A stretch of DNA of 64,000 nucleotides from Epiperipatus broadwayi. Lineage: Eukaryota; Onychophora; Udeonychophora; Euonychophora; Peripatidae. The stretch lies in assembly GCA_028023455.1 (NCBI GenBank), contig JAQFVV010012422.1, forward strand, positions 7,491,210-7,555,209. The letters run 5' to 3'. Under the pieces are notes generated by a model. The model was not told the DNA's origin. It saw only the letters and a list, made by a program, of their open reading frames with translations, and did no database searches. Of this stretch, positions 34,797 through 47,518 are shown one piece after another. The position numbers were made by a program, and so were the translations under genes. The first letter of the stretch is position 1; each line of letters opens with the position of its first letter.

Positions 34797-35130
34797 ATTA
34801 AAATTTATATAACCATCAAAACATCACATGATCACTATTTCCTACACGTACACATGCTGTTAATAAAAGTGCCAAACTCTCCATACAGTAGTGCCACTAA
34901 ATGCAAGCCTTCACAATTGATGGGTGCAGGAATATTAGTGCAGTGCTCTCATATCCAAGGCTTTTCACTGATGAAAGCCACAATCTAGAAACTAGTCTGG
35001 AGATGTTGGATGAATAGGCACTAGATAGAGATTCTATGCACAAACCTTCCTGCATTTATTGATTATGAAGGCTTGCATTTGGTAGCACTACTGTATGGAG
35101 AGCTTGGTACTCTTATTAAAATTTATATAA
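34797..35130 (+). mobile_element. Hammerhead-bearing element, family B, with 16-bp target-site duplication
   Basis: The element (34813-35114) lies between perfect repeats ATTAAAATTTATATAA (34797-34812 and 35115-35130). Inverted arms start CTCTCCATACAGTAGTGCCA on the left and appear as the inverse near 35085-35106. The layout matches that at 25900, although the innermost arm sequence differs. Confidence 0.87.
34953..35011 (+). ncRNA. Hammerhead ribozyme motif, family B
   Basis: Outer stem I is ATCCAA (34953-34958) with TTGGAT (35006-35011). Inner stem I is TTTTCA with TGGAGA, complete when G-U pairs are counted. The CTGATGA and GAAA boxes are intact, and GAAACTAGTC gives stem III AC/GT and a GUC cleavage triplet. 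The stem II sequence between the boxes does not form a clear helix. Confidence 0.68.
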
Positions 35131-35134
35131 TGGT

Positions 35135-36130
35135 TCTAAAATTTAAGATCATAGAATAAATTGTGTTAATATGGTAGCCAACAGGAGCAATGATGATTTA
35201 AGGGTAACCATTTCATCCTAGTACTTTGCTGTCATTTAATAACCCAATTATCTTTGATATAGAACTCAATACTTATAGAATACTCACGTCTACATGCATA
35301 TATATATATATATGAATAAATAACGGGAACGATTGTGTTTTAAACAATAAGATTCATTATTTAGTATAATATTAGAAGCAAAAATAAATGGCAACGGTTG
35401 CGCTCAATTAATATTCGAACTTTCAAATGTTCTATAACAATCAAATGGAAATTCATTACTTTCTTATTTGCAAGAATCTGGTAAATACATCTATCATTCT
35501 TCCTTTTTTTTTAAAAAAAAAAAAAATTTAAAGAATTAAAAATTCAAGTTATAAAGTAATAATGTCCAGATCTTTCTCCATCCCCTTCTCCCTCTTCTCC
35601 CAAAACCTTGAAAGAATTAATTTGAAAAATCCATTATCTTGCCGAAATCTAATCAAAAATATTTAAGTTAGAATTGGCGCAGTAAAAGTGTTTTGTTCAG
35701 CTTTATTTAAATTACTGATTTTCTTTGCTTACTTCCATGATACAGAGTTTCAGATTCTGCAGCCTCGGAAAATTCCAATTCTGGTACCACCGGCACTCAA
35801 ACAACTCTCTAGCAATAGATTTGATTATTTATTTATGCTAATTTTTTTTTGTAAAAAAAAAAAAAAAGGAAATGAATAAGTGCTCAGTCTTGTGATGCTA
35901 GAGCACCAGAAATAGACAGATTGGACTTCGATCAGCCTTTAAATATCTTATTCGACTAGCGGTAAAAATGCAGGATACTAACTTCCTAATATTGTTTATA
36001 TGTTGTACAACTCATTAACTTTATTTATCAACTGTGCCTTCACCTTCCAGAATTACTGTATCTAATTTGAAGTCGTTGCGGATTAGCTTAGTAATAACAT
36101 GCATTCCGTCACTTGTAAATATTTCTAAAT
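35135..36130. other. No gene seen
   Basis: Intronic, AT-rich sequence with A/T homopolymers at about 35503-35526 and 35846-35868. Confidence 0.45.
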
Positions 36131-36134
36131 CAAT

Positions 36135-36925
36135 ATAATATTCCTATGAAAATTAATACACTGTACAGGCTTACACCTGCACATACAGATATATATGTAA
36201 TATATAAGGGATTCGAACTCAGACTTTCACACAACCCTCAACTCTCCAAGCCATCTCATTTTGCTGACCCACCTGATCACACACATGTTGAAAAGATAAG
36301 TTGGTCCAGATTACCATCTCTACACACATATATACAATCAGTGCTCAGCTTTATATTAAGATAGCAAATCTTTATACTTTAATGGACAGGCTTCAATTCA
36401 CAACTCTTCAGCCTTCCATTTCATTGAAAATCTGATGATGGAATGTTTAAAGCCCTCGTTAGTGCCAAAGTTGTCATCATACCCATGTTGACGTTAGTCA
36501 TTCTGACTCCTCATCTACAGGAGAATAATCCATTTTACATAAATATGCGAGGGATGGGCAGACATTTAACGCACTTTGTATCAATATGTAAATTAATACA
36601 CTGTGCAGGGCTTTGAACATTCCATCATCAGATTGTCAATGAAATGGAAGGCTGAAGAGTTGTGAGTTGAAGTACTTTAAAGCCTATCCTAATATTAAAG
36701 TATAAATATTTGCTATCTTAATATAAAGCTGAGCACTGATTGTATATATGTGCGGAGATGGTAATCTGGACCAACTGATGAGTGCTGGTTTAACACGAAA
36801 TACGTATATTCGCGATTATTTATCCTTTCAACATGTGTGTGATCAGGTGGGTCAGCAATATAAGATGGCTTGGAGAGTTGAGGGTTGTGTGAACGTCTGA
36901 GTTCGAATTCCTTATATATTAAATA
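36135..36925. mobile_element. Hammerhead-bearing element, family A, head-to-head inverted pair
   Basis: A minus-strand copy (36135-36535) is followed by a plus-strand copy (36590-36925). The arms share AAATCTGATGATGGAATG, the GGACAGGCTTCAA block and the tRNA-like block (TCAGCAATATAAGATGGCTT; B box GAGTTCGAATTCC) at both outer ends. In the minus-strand copy the ribozyme has been cut out cleanly: AAAAGATAA joins GTTGGTCC at 36299-36301. Confidence 0.8.
36757..36823 (+). ncRNA. Hammerhead ribozyme motif, family A
   Basis: ACCAA-CTGATGA-GTGCT-GGTTT-AACAC-GAAATACGTATATTCG: both conserved boxes and stem III are intact. Stem II has one mismatch and inner stem I has one mismatch. Confidence 0.68.
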
Positions 36926-36929
36926 TTTC

Positions 36930-38590
36930 TATGATTTTTGTGGACAAATTATTTTTTTTTTTAAAAAAAAAAGAATCATTATAAAGCATTCGTGCGAATA
37001 TTATAAGATGCGTAATTAATTACTTTTTCTTCAGTTTTAATAAGACACACACCCTTTGTATGATAAACTACTTTTAATTAAAAAGTGTTAGATATTACGT
37101 AATGAGAATAGCTTTTTTTTTCTTTAAAAATATTTACCTTTTTTTTATTTTTAAAAAGACAATCATTTTTTTATGGCTTCAAAAATTTGGAATGGTGGAT
37201 TACCGCTGTTTAGAATTTCGCGTTACTTCCTTTAAAAAAAATGTATTTTTATTTTATCTCTCTTGACTCAAATCATTTCGCGATCAACTTAATATTTAAA
37301 AATTGAATTTACAACTAATTGCTTGAAAAATTAGCATTTATCATAACGATACTTTATCCAAAGCGGATATAAAATCTTCAGCTCAGATAACCACTGAACT
37401 TTCTGCTAAAAGATATCTTGTGCTTCTGTTTTAAATGACAAACAATGTTACATTTATCTACTTTACATCTACACATAGATACTCAGCCAATAGACAAACC
37501 TAGCTAACTATTCACTTATTGGTCAGTAAAGGAATATCTAGCCATTTTTAGTTAGCGTGTAAAATAACCATGAAAATCTTGAAATAAACAACAACAATAC
37601 ATCAACTGATAATGTACTAGTCTTATGAGTAATGTCTTCTTCTTTACTAATCATCTGTGAAAACTTATATTATTCTTTATCTATCTCATTCTCAATGTAG
37701 ACTGGATATCAGTAGATCAGTCTTGTAATATCTGTTTGGTGATTTTTAATGTTACAGAAGAGTGTTCTTGGAGTTACATAATACAATAGTTTCTTTTTAG
37801 CTTCCTATATTATAATCCTTGGACTATTAAATGCATTCTTTTATTATGCACAACTCCAGCAGTCTTTCATTAATAATCTGTTTATTAATACTAATACTGT
37901 TGGCAAATATCATGGTTTGATATTTTCGTCTTTAAACGAGTAATTAGTCTCAAAAGAGATTCACTTAGAAAATATTAATAAATATGGTACCATTGACCTA
38001 ATGTTGTCAGTACAGTTTTATCTTAAATAATCAGTCTAACTTCATTTGCTTCAGTTGAGAATTGAACCAGAAACATCTGTTCATCAGTAAACTATTTCTA
38101 TGCTGAAACAATTTATTATTCATTCTAAATTTGGCACACGTTTATATATCAATGGTTGTGTAATCTTTGTTCTTTTGAAAATCAGACAGCGTTTATGCAA
38201 GATAAGGCACAATAGTACAGTTCAGTTAGTGTACCTGATATTTTTTTAATTGAATAACCTCTTAGCATTGGCAGTCTGTCAATATTATGAAGCAGGAATA
38301 TTCAGATAGTTTAAAATATTATCTTCAGTAATTTCACTATTTTTTTTTATATCAGGCTTAGCCAATTAAATATTAGTTGGGTATCTAAAAAGTAATGATT
38401 CCTAGATGCACATGGTTGCTCAGATGAAGAACGGCACATTGATCTTAAAGCAAAAATATGACTTCAATATGTTACAACCTTCGCCACTAGTGATAGAAGC
38501 ATTGTGTGCTTACTGGACTGAGTGCATAATTCAATCCTGAGGTTGAATACTTTTTAAAAATTTACCAACCCAGCAGTACACCATTCTTTC
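36930..38590. other. No gene seen
   Basis: Intronic sequence without a recognised exon, RNA or repeat. Confidence 0.45.
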
Positions 38591-38599
38591 AGCTTATTA

Positions 38600-39680
38600 T
38601 AATGCTATGAAAAATTGTAGTTCTCCTTTCTCTATCTTGGCACTATCTAGTGTAAACTTGAGTAATCAATGGTTACTAGATAGTATAGGCAAGTTAATCC
38701 TCATTTTGTCATTAGGTTTTGGCTTTATTAATGAAATTCTGGTATTTAAATCTGGAAATATTGCATCAGTATATCTACCAGACACCTTTAATCCCTTTTT
38801 TATTTATGAAGTCAATAGTCTGAAGCTTATGAAAGTTTTAAATCCAATCCTCTTTTATAGTTATATAGATAAAGCTAGAGCAGTAGACAAAGTGGGAATG
38901 TTAGTGAAAGAACAAAAGTTGTTCATAAAATGCATGCTTAATGATAGAGGATGATCTAAATTTCTGTACCAATACATTGGAGTTAATGGGGAATGCACTG
39001 ATCCCCCCCCCCAAAAAAAAAAAACCTTGAAAAAAACTGTTTTTGTTTTAATTACTGATTTAATGCTGTTGTTAATATAGTAAGTAATCACTGATTACTC
39101 AATCTTACACTAGGTGTCATTAATGAAGAAAAAAAAGAACTGCTCTTGTTTATAATTCTGTAGTAAGCTGTAATAATCAAATGATGTGTTGCTAATGCAA
39201 TAAGCAAACCATTGATTACTCAGTCCTACCCTAGAAGGTACTAGAGTAAAGGAAGAAAAACTGTCTTTGTTTACAATAATTTAATAAGCTCTAAGAATCA
39301 AGTGATGTGACATTTTCAGCCAAAACCAAAATATACAATTACAATAGGAATATTAAAATATATATCTACTGACCTGGTGTTTCTCTAGAATTAAATAAGC
39401 ATATTGGCTTGGGTTCAAAATCTTAGAATTTCTTTCTAAAATTCAGGCTGGTAGCTTGAGAATAAAAATGAAGTTATTGGTGACATTAGGTGCACAACTG
39501 CTTTAGTTCTAGCATTGAGTTCCAACACCTCATTGTTAAAGGAATAAGTCAGAAACCAGTATGAAAATGAGAATTAAATTGCACTACTAAATGTTACCAC
39601 TGATTAATTAAGCTTACACTAGATGGCATCAGAGTAGAGAAAGAAAAAATGTTCTTTAAAAATTTGTAGACTAAAATATT
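38600..39680. repeat. Dispersed internal repeat, four units
   Basis: A block resembling CATTGATTACTCAATCTTAC followed by CACTAGATGGCA and a GAAAGAAAAACTG-rich stretch occurs at about 39085-39145, 39205-39270 and 39590-39650. An inverted version is at about 38625-38690. Parts resemble the arms of family B elements (CCATTGATTACTC, CACTAGATAG). The 115-residue frame at 38607 is not considered a gene. Confidence 0.5.
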
Positions 39681-39697
39681 TTTTATAGAGTCCAAAT

Positions 39698-39750
39698 AAT
39701 AATAATAATAATAATAATAATTATTATTATTATTATCATCATCATCATCG
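39698..39750. repeat. AAT/ATT/ATC microsatellite
   Basis: AAT units invert to ATT and then ATC units, so the tract can fold on itself. Confidence 0.9.
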
Positions 39751-39953
39751 TTGGCTACGCTATTCAGTATATATATATAGACAATGGCTGAGCGCATTTT
39801 GTGCCTGTAAAGCCAGATCATAGCACTGATGAGCTGCATTTCATAATAATATTAAAATAAACTTTGATATTGTCATTTCAAACGTCTATCCTGTAATATA
39901 AATACCGTAGTTTTCTATATGGTTTAGTGCAGAATGGTGGGATCTGAAGTTCA

Positions 39954-40093
39954 AGATTAAAAAAGCAGTCAAGCGTTGTTAGCCGAGAGGTCATCGCAGC
40001 CGCCTTGCAAGCAAGTAGTTGGTTGCAGACGTTTGTGGGTTCGCGTCCCGGCCGATGCTATGACATATGAAAAAAAAAAAGATTAAAAAAGCA
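39954..40093 (+). mobile_element. SINE S with 14-bp target-site duplication
   Basis: The element has head GCGTTGTTAGCCGAGAGG, B box GGGTTCGCGTCCCGGC, tail GATGCTATGACATATG and an A-run. Perfect direct repeats AGATTAAAAAAGCA flank it at 39954-39967 and 40080-40093. It is one of the youngest-looking insertions in the window. Confidence 0.9.
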
Positions 40094-40462
40094 TGGCTCC
40101 AGTGATTATTTACAGTGTTCAAACTTTCTCATCACTCGATGACTAATAATACAATAATTTACACGGCATAAGAGTAATTAGCAATTACTTATTTTAACTC
40201 AAATATCGCTCATTTATTCTATTCCGATTCGTTTGTATATTCCCGTGAAGTAACTTTCCTGATAGTCAAAATTAGCCTGTGGACAGTTGATTGAAGATGT
40301 ATGATTTTTTATTGGCTGCTTTATTGTTTTACATTTTTCTTCTTTTCCTTTTCATATATTAAATCAAAAATGTAAAATAAATCCCCCCTCCCCCAGAATA
40401 AAATTGTAATTATAGATGCTTGTAAAATTGAATTGAAAATAAAAAGCATGACTAAAAAAAAA

Positions 40463-40488
40463 GGCCGATGCTTTGACACATGGAAAAA
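40463..40488 (+). mobile_element. SINE S 3'-end fragment
   Basis: Only GGCCGATGCTTTGACACATG remains, followed by A-rich sequence. Confidence 0.6.
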
Positions 40489-40519
40489 ATAATCTCCTCT
40501 GTAAGATTTGTTGCACTAG

Positions 40520-40615
40520 TAGAGTGGATAACTAACAGCGATTGTGGTCCAGCTTTGTTATTTCCAGTGCTTGACCTTCTTATGGACTCCTGAGTAATAA
40601 ACCTTTGAATTACCA
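40520..40615 (+). mobile_element. SINE family C, diverged
   Basis: The shared body (CAGCTTTGTTATTTCCAGTG) and tail (GGACTCCTGAGTAATAAACC) are present; the head is poorly preserved. Confidence 0.55.
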
Positions 40616-40619
40616 CATT

Positions 40620-43600
40620 TCTCGCTTACACGTTTTGTTATGTTTTTTTGTAATTTATTATAAATAACTACCACAATAAATATACTTAAAACTAATGATT
40701 TCAATCAATTTATTTGTTTGCATAAATAAAAGTATTGCCATCACCCAGTTGATAATCTATTGTTTGTACATTCAAACTTTCCTTTGTCACATTTTATCTT
40801 ATTTCATTTGAATTCTCGATGTACATGTTAACTTATTCGTGATTTAGTGCAGTAGTAAGAGTTGCAGACTTGAGAGTTAAACGTTTATCGATAACAGGCC
40901 AAATTGTCATTTCTAGTACTTTGACGATTTACGACTATTGAAATGACTATTAATTTTTTTTTCTCATCACGAAATTTCACTACCGTTTATGCATTTATTT
41001 GTTGATTTATCTTGCTTTAAAGTACATTTAATTGATAATACAAAATTGATAGAATATGAAAAATGATTTTTTTAAAATAAAAAAAGATAACACAAATAAG
41101 TAGAATATGATTGGAATTTTATGTTACGTATATCACTGAAGATAACTGTGTATAAGGTAAATAAATAGATACAAGGAATTGAGTGAATTGTGTGTGTAAA
41201 TGTTAATTATAAGCATTAAAAAGACATTTTGATACATATAAATAAACAATTATGTAATTAATACATTATAGAATTGTATCTCATAATATCATTATAAATG
41301 ATTGCTTTTTTAATTATGATATGTCTTAGTTAAAATAATGAATTCATAGAAAGCCTTATAAATGAAAAATTGAACAAATAGACTATAATTACATTTATAT
41401 ATGCTATGTAAAAGTAATAAATTGTTAAATATGTGTAATTAGTGGTAATTATTAATACTTCCCCTCAAGCGCAGTGTTTGTCGAACAATTTATTACACTC
41501 ACCGGTAATTTTAAATAATTTCATCTTGTTTTGGTAAGTATAATAAATCATGATTATAACTGATCAATTTATAAAACAAATAATCTTTCTTCTAAAATTT
41601 TTTGATTTGGTTATATATTTATAGTACATACATATGATAATTCATTGAATTTGTTTGTTTTTATTAATAAAAATAATAGTAGTATTTAGTTTTTTTATCT
41701 ATCTTTCATAGTTATATATATATAACAATTATGAAAAATAAGCTAATGTATAATCAATTTATATTTTCACTAAATATTTTTTGATAATTCAAATGTAAAA
41801 ATTTTAATTTCTAATATAAACATTATTTAACATACTTACCAAACGAAAATGGAAATTATTCATAATTACTAATAAATATAATAAATTGATCGCATATAAT
41901 CATTATTTATCAATCTTACCATGCTTATTGGAAGTATACATAATTATCGGTAAGTATAGATGTTTTCAATTTTATCATATTTATGGCAACATGTAAAAAA
42001 TAAAAAATTAGAAATTGTAAGAGGAGAGGGAATTAAATTACACATATCTAATATTTATATTTTTGTACAAAAAAGAAACCTTCATCTTATTATAACGATC
42101 GAAAACGAAGTGAAGATCGAATCTAACCGCAAACTACGATATCTGCTCTACGAGGCGCCATCTAGGCATTTAAACCTAGAAAAATTTATAGAGTAGACAG
42201 ATACGTGCTGTTAAGATTCCACTTTATTTAAATATTCAGATCGTTAGCCCAAGTCACTAGCTCAGTGGAGACGCAGAGATAAAAATCTATATCTTAATTT
42301 ATATCTTAAATAAATAAAAGCCACTGCCAGAAATTAACACATAAAAATATTTATTTACGCACATATAAAATAACATTTAAATTTTGAGGAATAAATTCAC
42401 CATTTTAGATTTTTCTATTAATCTTTAGTTTTACATTTAAGTAAATTACAACCATGAGTTTAATAATTATTTAGGGAGTTGAGTATGAATAGACTACATA
42501 GATCTGCATTTGAAAAGAAAATATTCTTCCCTGATTTAACCATAGGCAATTATATTTCGCAATCAAACCGGCGCCAATCCATCTGATACATTTATGTATT
42601 CAATGTAGCATGAAAATACGATGACACAAAATACTATACTGTCAGGAATGTACATCTGAACAGCAAGTAGAATTAGAGAAGACATTGTCTCTCCACCAAC
42701 AGGAATGTCACATCTGTTGGCGAGTAGAACAATAAACATAGAACTCCATAGGAATGGACTGCGGTCCTTTGCCGTCTTACAAACCCATCCATAGGCAAAC
42801 AGAAGGTGTGTGGCATATATATATAATCCTGCCCATAGCGGATCTCATACTACATCTACAATTACACAAATATATCCAATCCATTGAACCAATTCAACTA
42901 CGAAATGAATAACCTAAGATTACCCTCCCTTAATATAACTTTACAAAACTATATAGCCATTCATGCCCGACTTAAATTTAACATTTAAATATGTTTGCAC
43001 AGATTATTTTTATAAATTTGTTTTTAAAATGTTGAGTATAGATCGGCTGCACAGATTCCACGGTCAAAAACATCCAAATTAAACACAATCGATCAAAATA
43101 CAAAATCATCGATAACATCAATTGCAAAGGGAATACACAAGGCCCCATGGCATTCATTGTAAGATGCCCGCATTAACATCATTGACCTATATATTCTAAT
43201 CAAATGTGAAAACTTCAACATAATCAACCGCTAATGAATCTATGCAACGTCTATACCCAACCTTAAATTTCATCATTTAAAATTTAAACAATAAACAATT
43301 TATACAATAAGAAAAAAAAATGGAAATGATTTTTATCAATCGGAAAACATATAAAATTAAACATTATTAATTTGATTTTAAACTTAAAAAAGTCAGATGG
43401 AAGTTCATAAGCTTGAACGAAAGTTCTTAATTATTTTTAAATTTAGAGTTCATGTCAATATAGCTTACGGTAGAAGAGTCCAGGTTTCTGCTTTTAATTC
43501 CCGTGATGCCTCCATTGGAAGATAATGTTCTGGAGATGGCAATAGCTGGTTCAAGGTATCACAGTCTTTTCCTTTTTCTTTTTTAAATAGAGAGTGTGGT

Positions 43601-44750
43601 ATGTGCATCCTACCACAACTCTCAAACACACAACGCTGGAACTGTCCAAAAAAACTGTATTTCTCTTTTTATATTATCCACACGGATTCAATCAACAAAA
43701 CGTCACTAATCCATCACTTTCCTTAGAGTCCGAGCCAAGGCTTGGTGCTTCCATTGGTCAAGCTAATTTCTCTTTATTTTCTTATCTATCTTTCATCAGA
43801 TCATTTTAATTATACAAGAGCCCAAGGCTAGCCTGCTTTTCAAACAATTTATAAACAATCATTTCCATTTACAGATTACATTAATTAATACCTGTTTTTA
43901 TTTTTAAATCTTGTACTTTTTTTATAAAAAAGTACGTTAGAATACTTTTTTGTTTTTTTAAAAAAAATATTTTTAAAGTTTGGCCTCTCTGCGAATGTAT
44001 ATACGTTTAACAAACATTTTAATTTTAGCGTTTAGTTTTTTACTTTTATTTGCGAACTTTTAAGTTTTTATTTTAAATTAATGTAACGACATATTTATAT
44101 ATCGTTACATTATATTGATTAATTTGAATATTTGTACAAGGATGCATAAAAGGAAAAAGTTACTATGATAGTGTTTGTTTGCTTCTTTGAATGCAAAAAG
44201 AAAAGTTTTATATTTATTATTACATCTTCTGACTAATCATCATATTTATCCTATATGGCTAATTATCTATCTATATTATTGATTTCATTTTCATTATTGA
44301 CTATCTATGCAGGCATTGAATACTTTTTTGTTTATTTATATATTTTTATATACCTATGTATTTTAATAATGTCAAAAGCTTATTATTATTTATAATTTAA
44401 TTCTAAATGTTAAAGTTTTAGATCAGAAAAAGATTGGTAAGCAATGTAAGCTACAAACTATATTGGTCAAGGTTTGATTGTTTTATTCTACTAATTTCTT
44501 TCTAATGAAATATAAACGAGTAAAACAGCCTGTTTGTCAATATCTTAATACAGAACAAGTGCTCCAGCAGCCCTCATAGAGGAACAGTTGTGGAGGAGGG
44601 ACTACCCACTAAGATTTCCAAATGTTTGGTAATGAGTTTGTGAATAATTTAGCATTCGTTTCCTCCCTCTCTCAGAAATCTAGATATCCATTTACAACTT
44701 GTGTTGTATGGTTATTTGTATTGGCTATGGACAATCACCCGAGAGAAAAA
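40620..44750. other. No gene seen; minor inverted repeats
   Basis: Intronic. TTTCATCTTGTTTTGGTAAG near 41520 is matched inverted by CTTACCAAACGAAAATGG near 41840. GGCGCCATCTAGG at 42157-42169 is a single CTCF-like half match. A less AT-rich stretch at 42540-43250 has a repeated AGGAATGT..ACATCTG phrase (about 42653 and 42700) but no recognisable coding. Confidence 0.35.
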
Positions 44751-44754
44751 TTTG

Positions 44755-44850
44755 TAACCACTTAAAATGAATTTCACTTGGTTCAGATTTGAATCCCAGA
44801 TCATAGGAACAGTAGGCAGATACACTGCCTCTATATCATCATGAATTATA
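44755..44850 (-). mobile_element. Possible tRNA-derived SINE
   Basis: The minus strand has GATATAGAGGCAGTGTATC followed about 30 bases later by GGGATTCAAATC, which are A- and B-box-like at tRNA spacing. No second copy was found in the window. Confidence 0.3.
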
Positions 44851-44921
44851 AATAGTTATATATTAGTAGACTTATATTTTTGTTTAATATATTTATTTTA
44901 ATTTGCTTTCGATCTTTTCAG

Positions 44922-45176
44922 TTGATAAGAAGTGCCAATTTAGAAAAACTGAAAAACAATCAATTCTTTATAGTCAAAGTGAAATCATTCCTAGCCTGAC
45001 TTATGAACAGTGTGAAAAGCAATGCTTGGCTGAGAAGTTCTTCAACTGCAGATCTTTCAACTATGATCCAAATGTAAAGCATTGCTCTTTAAGTGCTGAT
45101 GATATGTCTACTGCAGATAAAGATGCTTTTCAGCCTTCGATGCAAGATTATTATGAAGAAGGAAAATGTACCGAAG
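44922..45176 (+). CDS. Exon: second PAN/apple module of the ZP-domain protein
   Basis: The exon is bounded by GATCTTTTCAG (acceptor) and G|GTAAAGT (donor), in phase 1 to phase 1, with its first full codon at 44924. It encodes about 84 residues with six cysteines in PAN order: KKCQF, EQCEKQC, NCRSFNY, KHCSLS and GKC. CRSFNYDP and CSLSADDM match the core of PAN modules in cuticular ZP proteins. The module's job is carbohydrate or protein binding in the extracellular matrix. It connects in frame to both neighbouring exons. This is the more complete of the two modules. Confidence 0.92.
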
Positions 45177-45448
45177 GTAAAGTTTAAGTAATATTTATTT
45201 TTAAATATTCAGCGTATTAATATTATGTATACATTGCAAGTTTTAGAATGTGACTAAAACATCTTTATCATACAAAATATTAAAAAAAAAATCTAAATGT
45301 TGTTTTCTGCATTTTTGGAAACATGATCACTCGTACACACATACACAAACTTTTAACATTTCTAGAACTAATTGGAAGTTTTATTGTTGACAAAAATGTA
45401 TTAAATTCAGATTTTTTTGTAATTTTTTACATTCTTTAATTTTATTCA

Positions 45449-45785
45449 TCATCATCATCAATCATTATCAATCCACTGCAGGATGAAGGTCTCTCCAAGT
45501 TCAATTCATCTTCTCCGATCTCTACCATCTCTTCTCCACATCACCCCTGCACACTTTCTTATTTCATCCATCCATCTCACATTTGGTCTCTTTCTGGGTT
45601 TTTTACAATCTCTTGGAATCCAGTTTAAAATTTCAATTGTCCATCTATTATCATCTCTTCTAGCAATATGTCCAGCCCAACATGACTTCAATCCTTTAAT
45701 TTTTCCAATGATATCAATAACACCTGTTTGTTCTCTTACTCATACTTTCATATTATACAAATCATTTTGTCTTTAGCTTGATATC
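45449..45785 (-). pseudogene. RTE-like LINE 3' end, separate insertion
   Basis: The minus-strand frame reads CWAGHIARRDDNRWT, then RDCKKPRKRPNVRWMDEIRK. This is the conserved C-terminal block of RTE-type ORF2, known from many animal genomes. The element stops in a (GAT)n-like tail (CATCATCATCATCAATC on the plus strand), which is usual for RTE elements. It is 5'-truncated to about 330 bases. Confidence 0.85.
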
Positions 45786-47518
45786 ATTAACTTTTATTAT
45801 ATTTTTAAAAATTCTGGTTATCTTATTGTACAAATTATCCACTTTATTATGTAGTACATTTTAAATGTTTTCTCAATTAATTCTTTTTTTGTTGATTTTC
45901 AACTAATTTTCATTTTATCAATGTTTCAGTATAAAAGCATACTTACAAACACATATATTTATCATTTTCAACATCATTTTTAATCATTGTCAATCCATTT
46001 CAGGATGGTCTCTTCATGTCTAAACCAGTTTTTTCTAATCTTAGGTCTCTTTTTCATGTCCTATCAGCAAACTTTCTTGTTTCAACAATAGATTTTACAT
46101 GTGGTCTTTTTCTGGGTCTTTTACAATCACTTGGAATACAGTTTAATATTATCATCTCTTCTAGCAATATTTCCAACCAAATTCCATTTCAGTGTTTAAT
46201 TTCTTCAACTCCTTCCAGTGATACTTATTTGTTCGCTCATCTATATACTTTATTTTTAATCTCTTCTTGATACTCCTAATATATATATATAGTCTGAAAT
46301 CTCTGTGCTGCTCTTTTGTTAAATGCCCAAATCTCTGATCCACAAGTAAAAAATTAAATGTTCATTTTCAAACACATAGGCATATTTCCTTTTTAATATT
46401 CTTATTTCTGCTAAAAGCATACCTTAAAAGTTAAATCTGTGATTAATCTTATCCATTATGTTTCTCTCTGTATTAATAACATGAACAAGATATTTGTAGT
46501 TATTAATTTCTTCTAATTCATGATTATCAATCTTTATTATCATCTGAAAAAATCCATTTTAGTCCTTTTAGTTCTACTTTTTTATTTTCATTTGATAACT
46601 TTTGCACCACTTTATGAAGTGCTGAAGCATTATTTTCAAAAACAGTCACATCGTTTACAAAATCTAGAGGACTCAAATAATCTTTATTTACTATTATTCC
46701 CATAGCTTGCCATTTTAATTCATGAAATACTTGTAAAAATGCTGTAAAATATTTTGAAAGATATGAAATCACTCTATCATGTATAGTTTTTAATTTTAAT
46801 CTGATTATAATAACCATGTGATTTAATTACTACTGTTGCATTTTAAGAAATATTCTTGAGAATATGACAATATCCTGTTTTCTATCATGATGATCTAAAG
46901 TGTTAATGACTGTGGAAATGCTTATTAAATTAAATGTTCTTTTATAATCTACAAATCCAGTAGCAGAATAGCAAGTCGTATTCATTAGTTATTTCTGTGC
47001 CTTCTCTTAATAATTAAATATGATCCACTGGGATAGAACTACTTTTAAATCCAACATGTCCCGTTGATTAATTTGAATCCAATGTTTTCTGAAGACAAAT
47101 TGTAAATATCTTGTAGAGATTTTGTACAGCAATGATAATATGTTGATAGGTCTGTAATTTTTAATATCTCCTTTATCATCTTACTACAACATTTTTCCAG
47201 TCATCTGGTACATTATTATCATTTAGATATTTGGTTTATAGCTTTGCCAACAATTTTTCTATTTCTCATCTACTTTTTTGCCTGAAACTTTTCGTGTCTT
47301 TACAGATTTGAGTTCTGTATTACTATATAATTCTTTATAGAACTCTTCTACTCTTTCTATGATGTCATCTCTCTTTGTAGTAATAGTTCCAACTTTTTTT
47401 CTTATTATTGAAGCAATTTTCCTTCCAATACTAAGACATTATTTTACATTTTTAATATTCTCTTCTATAATTTTTCTTGCAAATTCACACTTATATCATT
47501 ATTAACTCTTATTCATGT

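Noticed and set aside
38607-38954. 115-residue open frame, plus strand
   Set aside because: It overlaps a repeat block found elsewhere in the window, has no recognisable domain and no splice-site context linking it to the ZP gene.
42157-42169. Single CTCF-like site GGCGCCATCTAGG, minus strand
   Set aside because: It is only a partial match to the consensus and isolated, so it could be chance, in contrast to the four-fold array at 55.4-55.7 kb.
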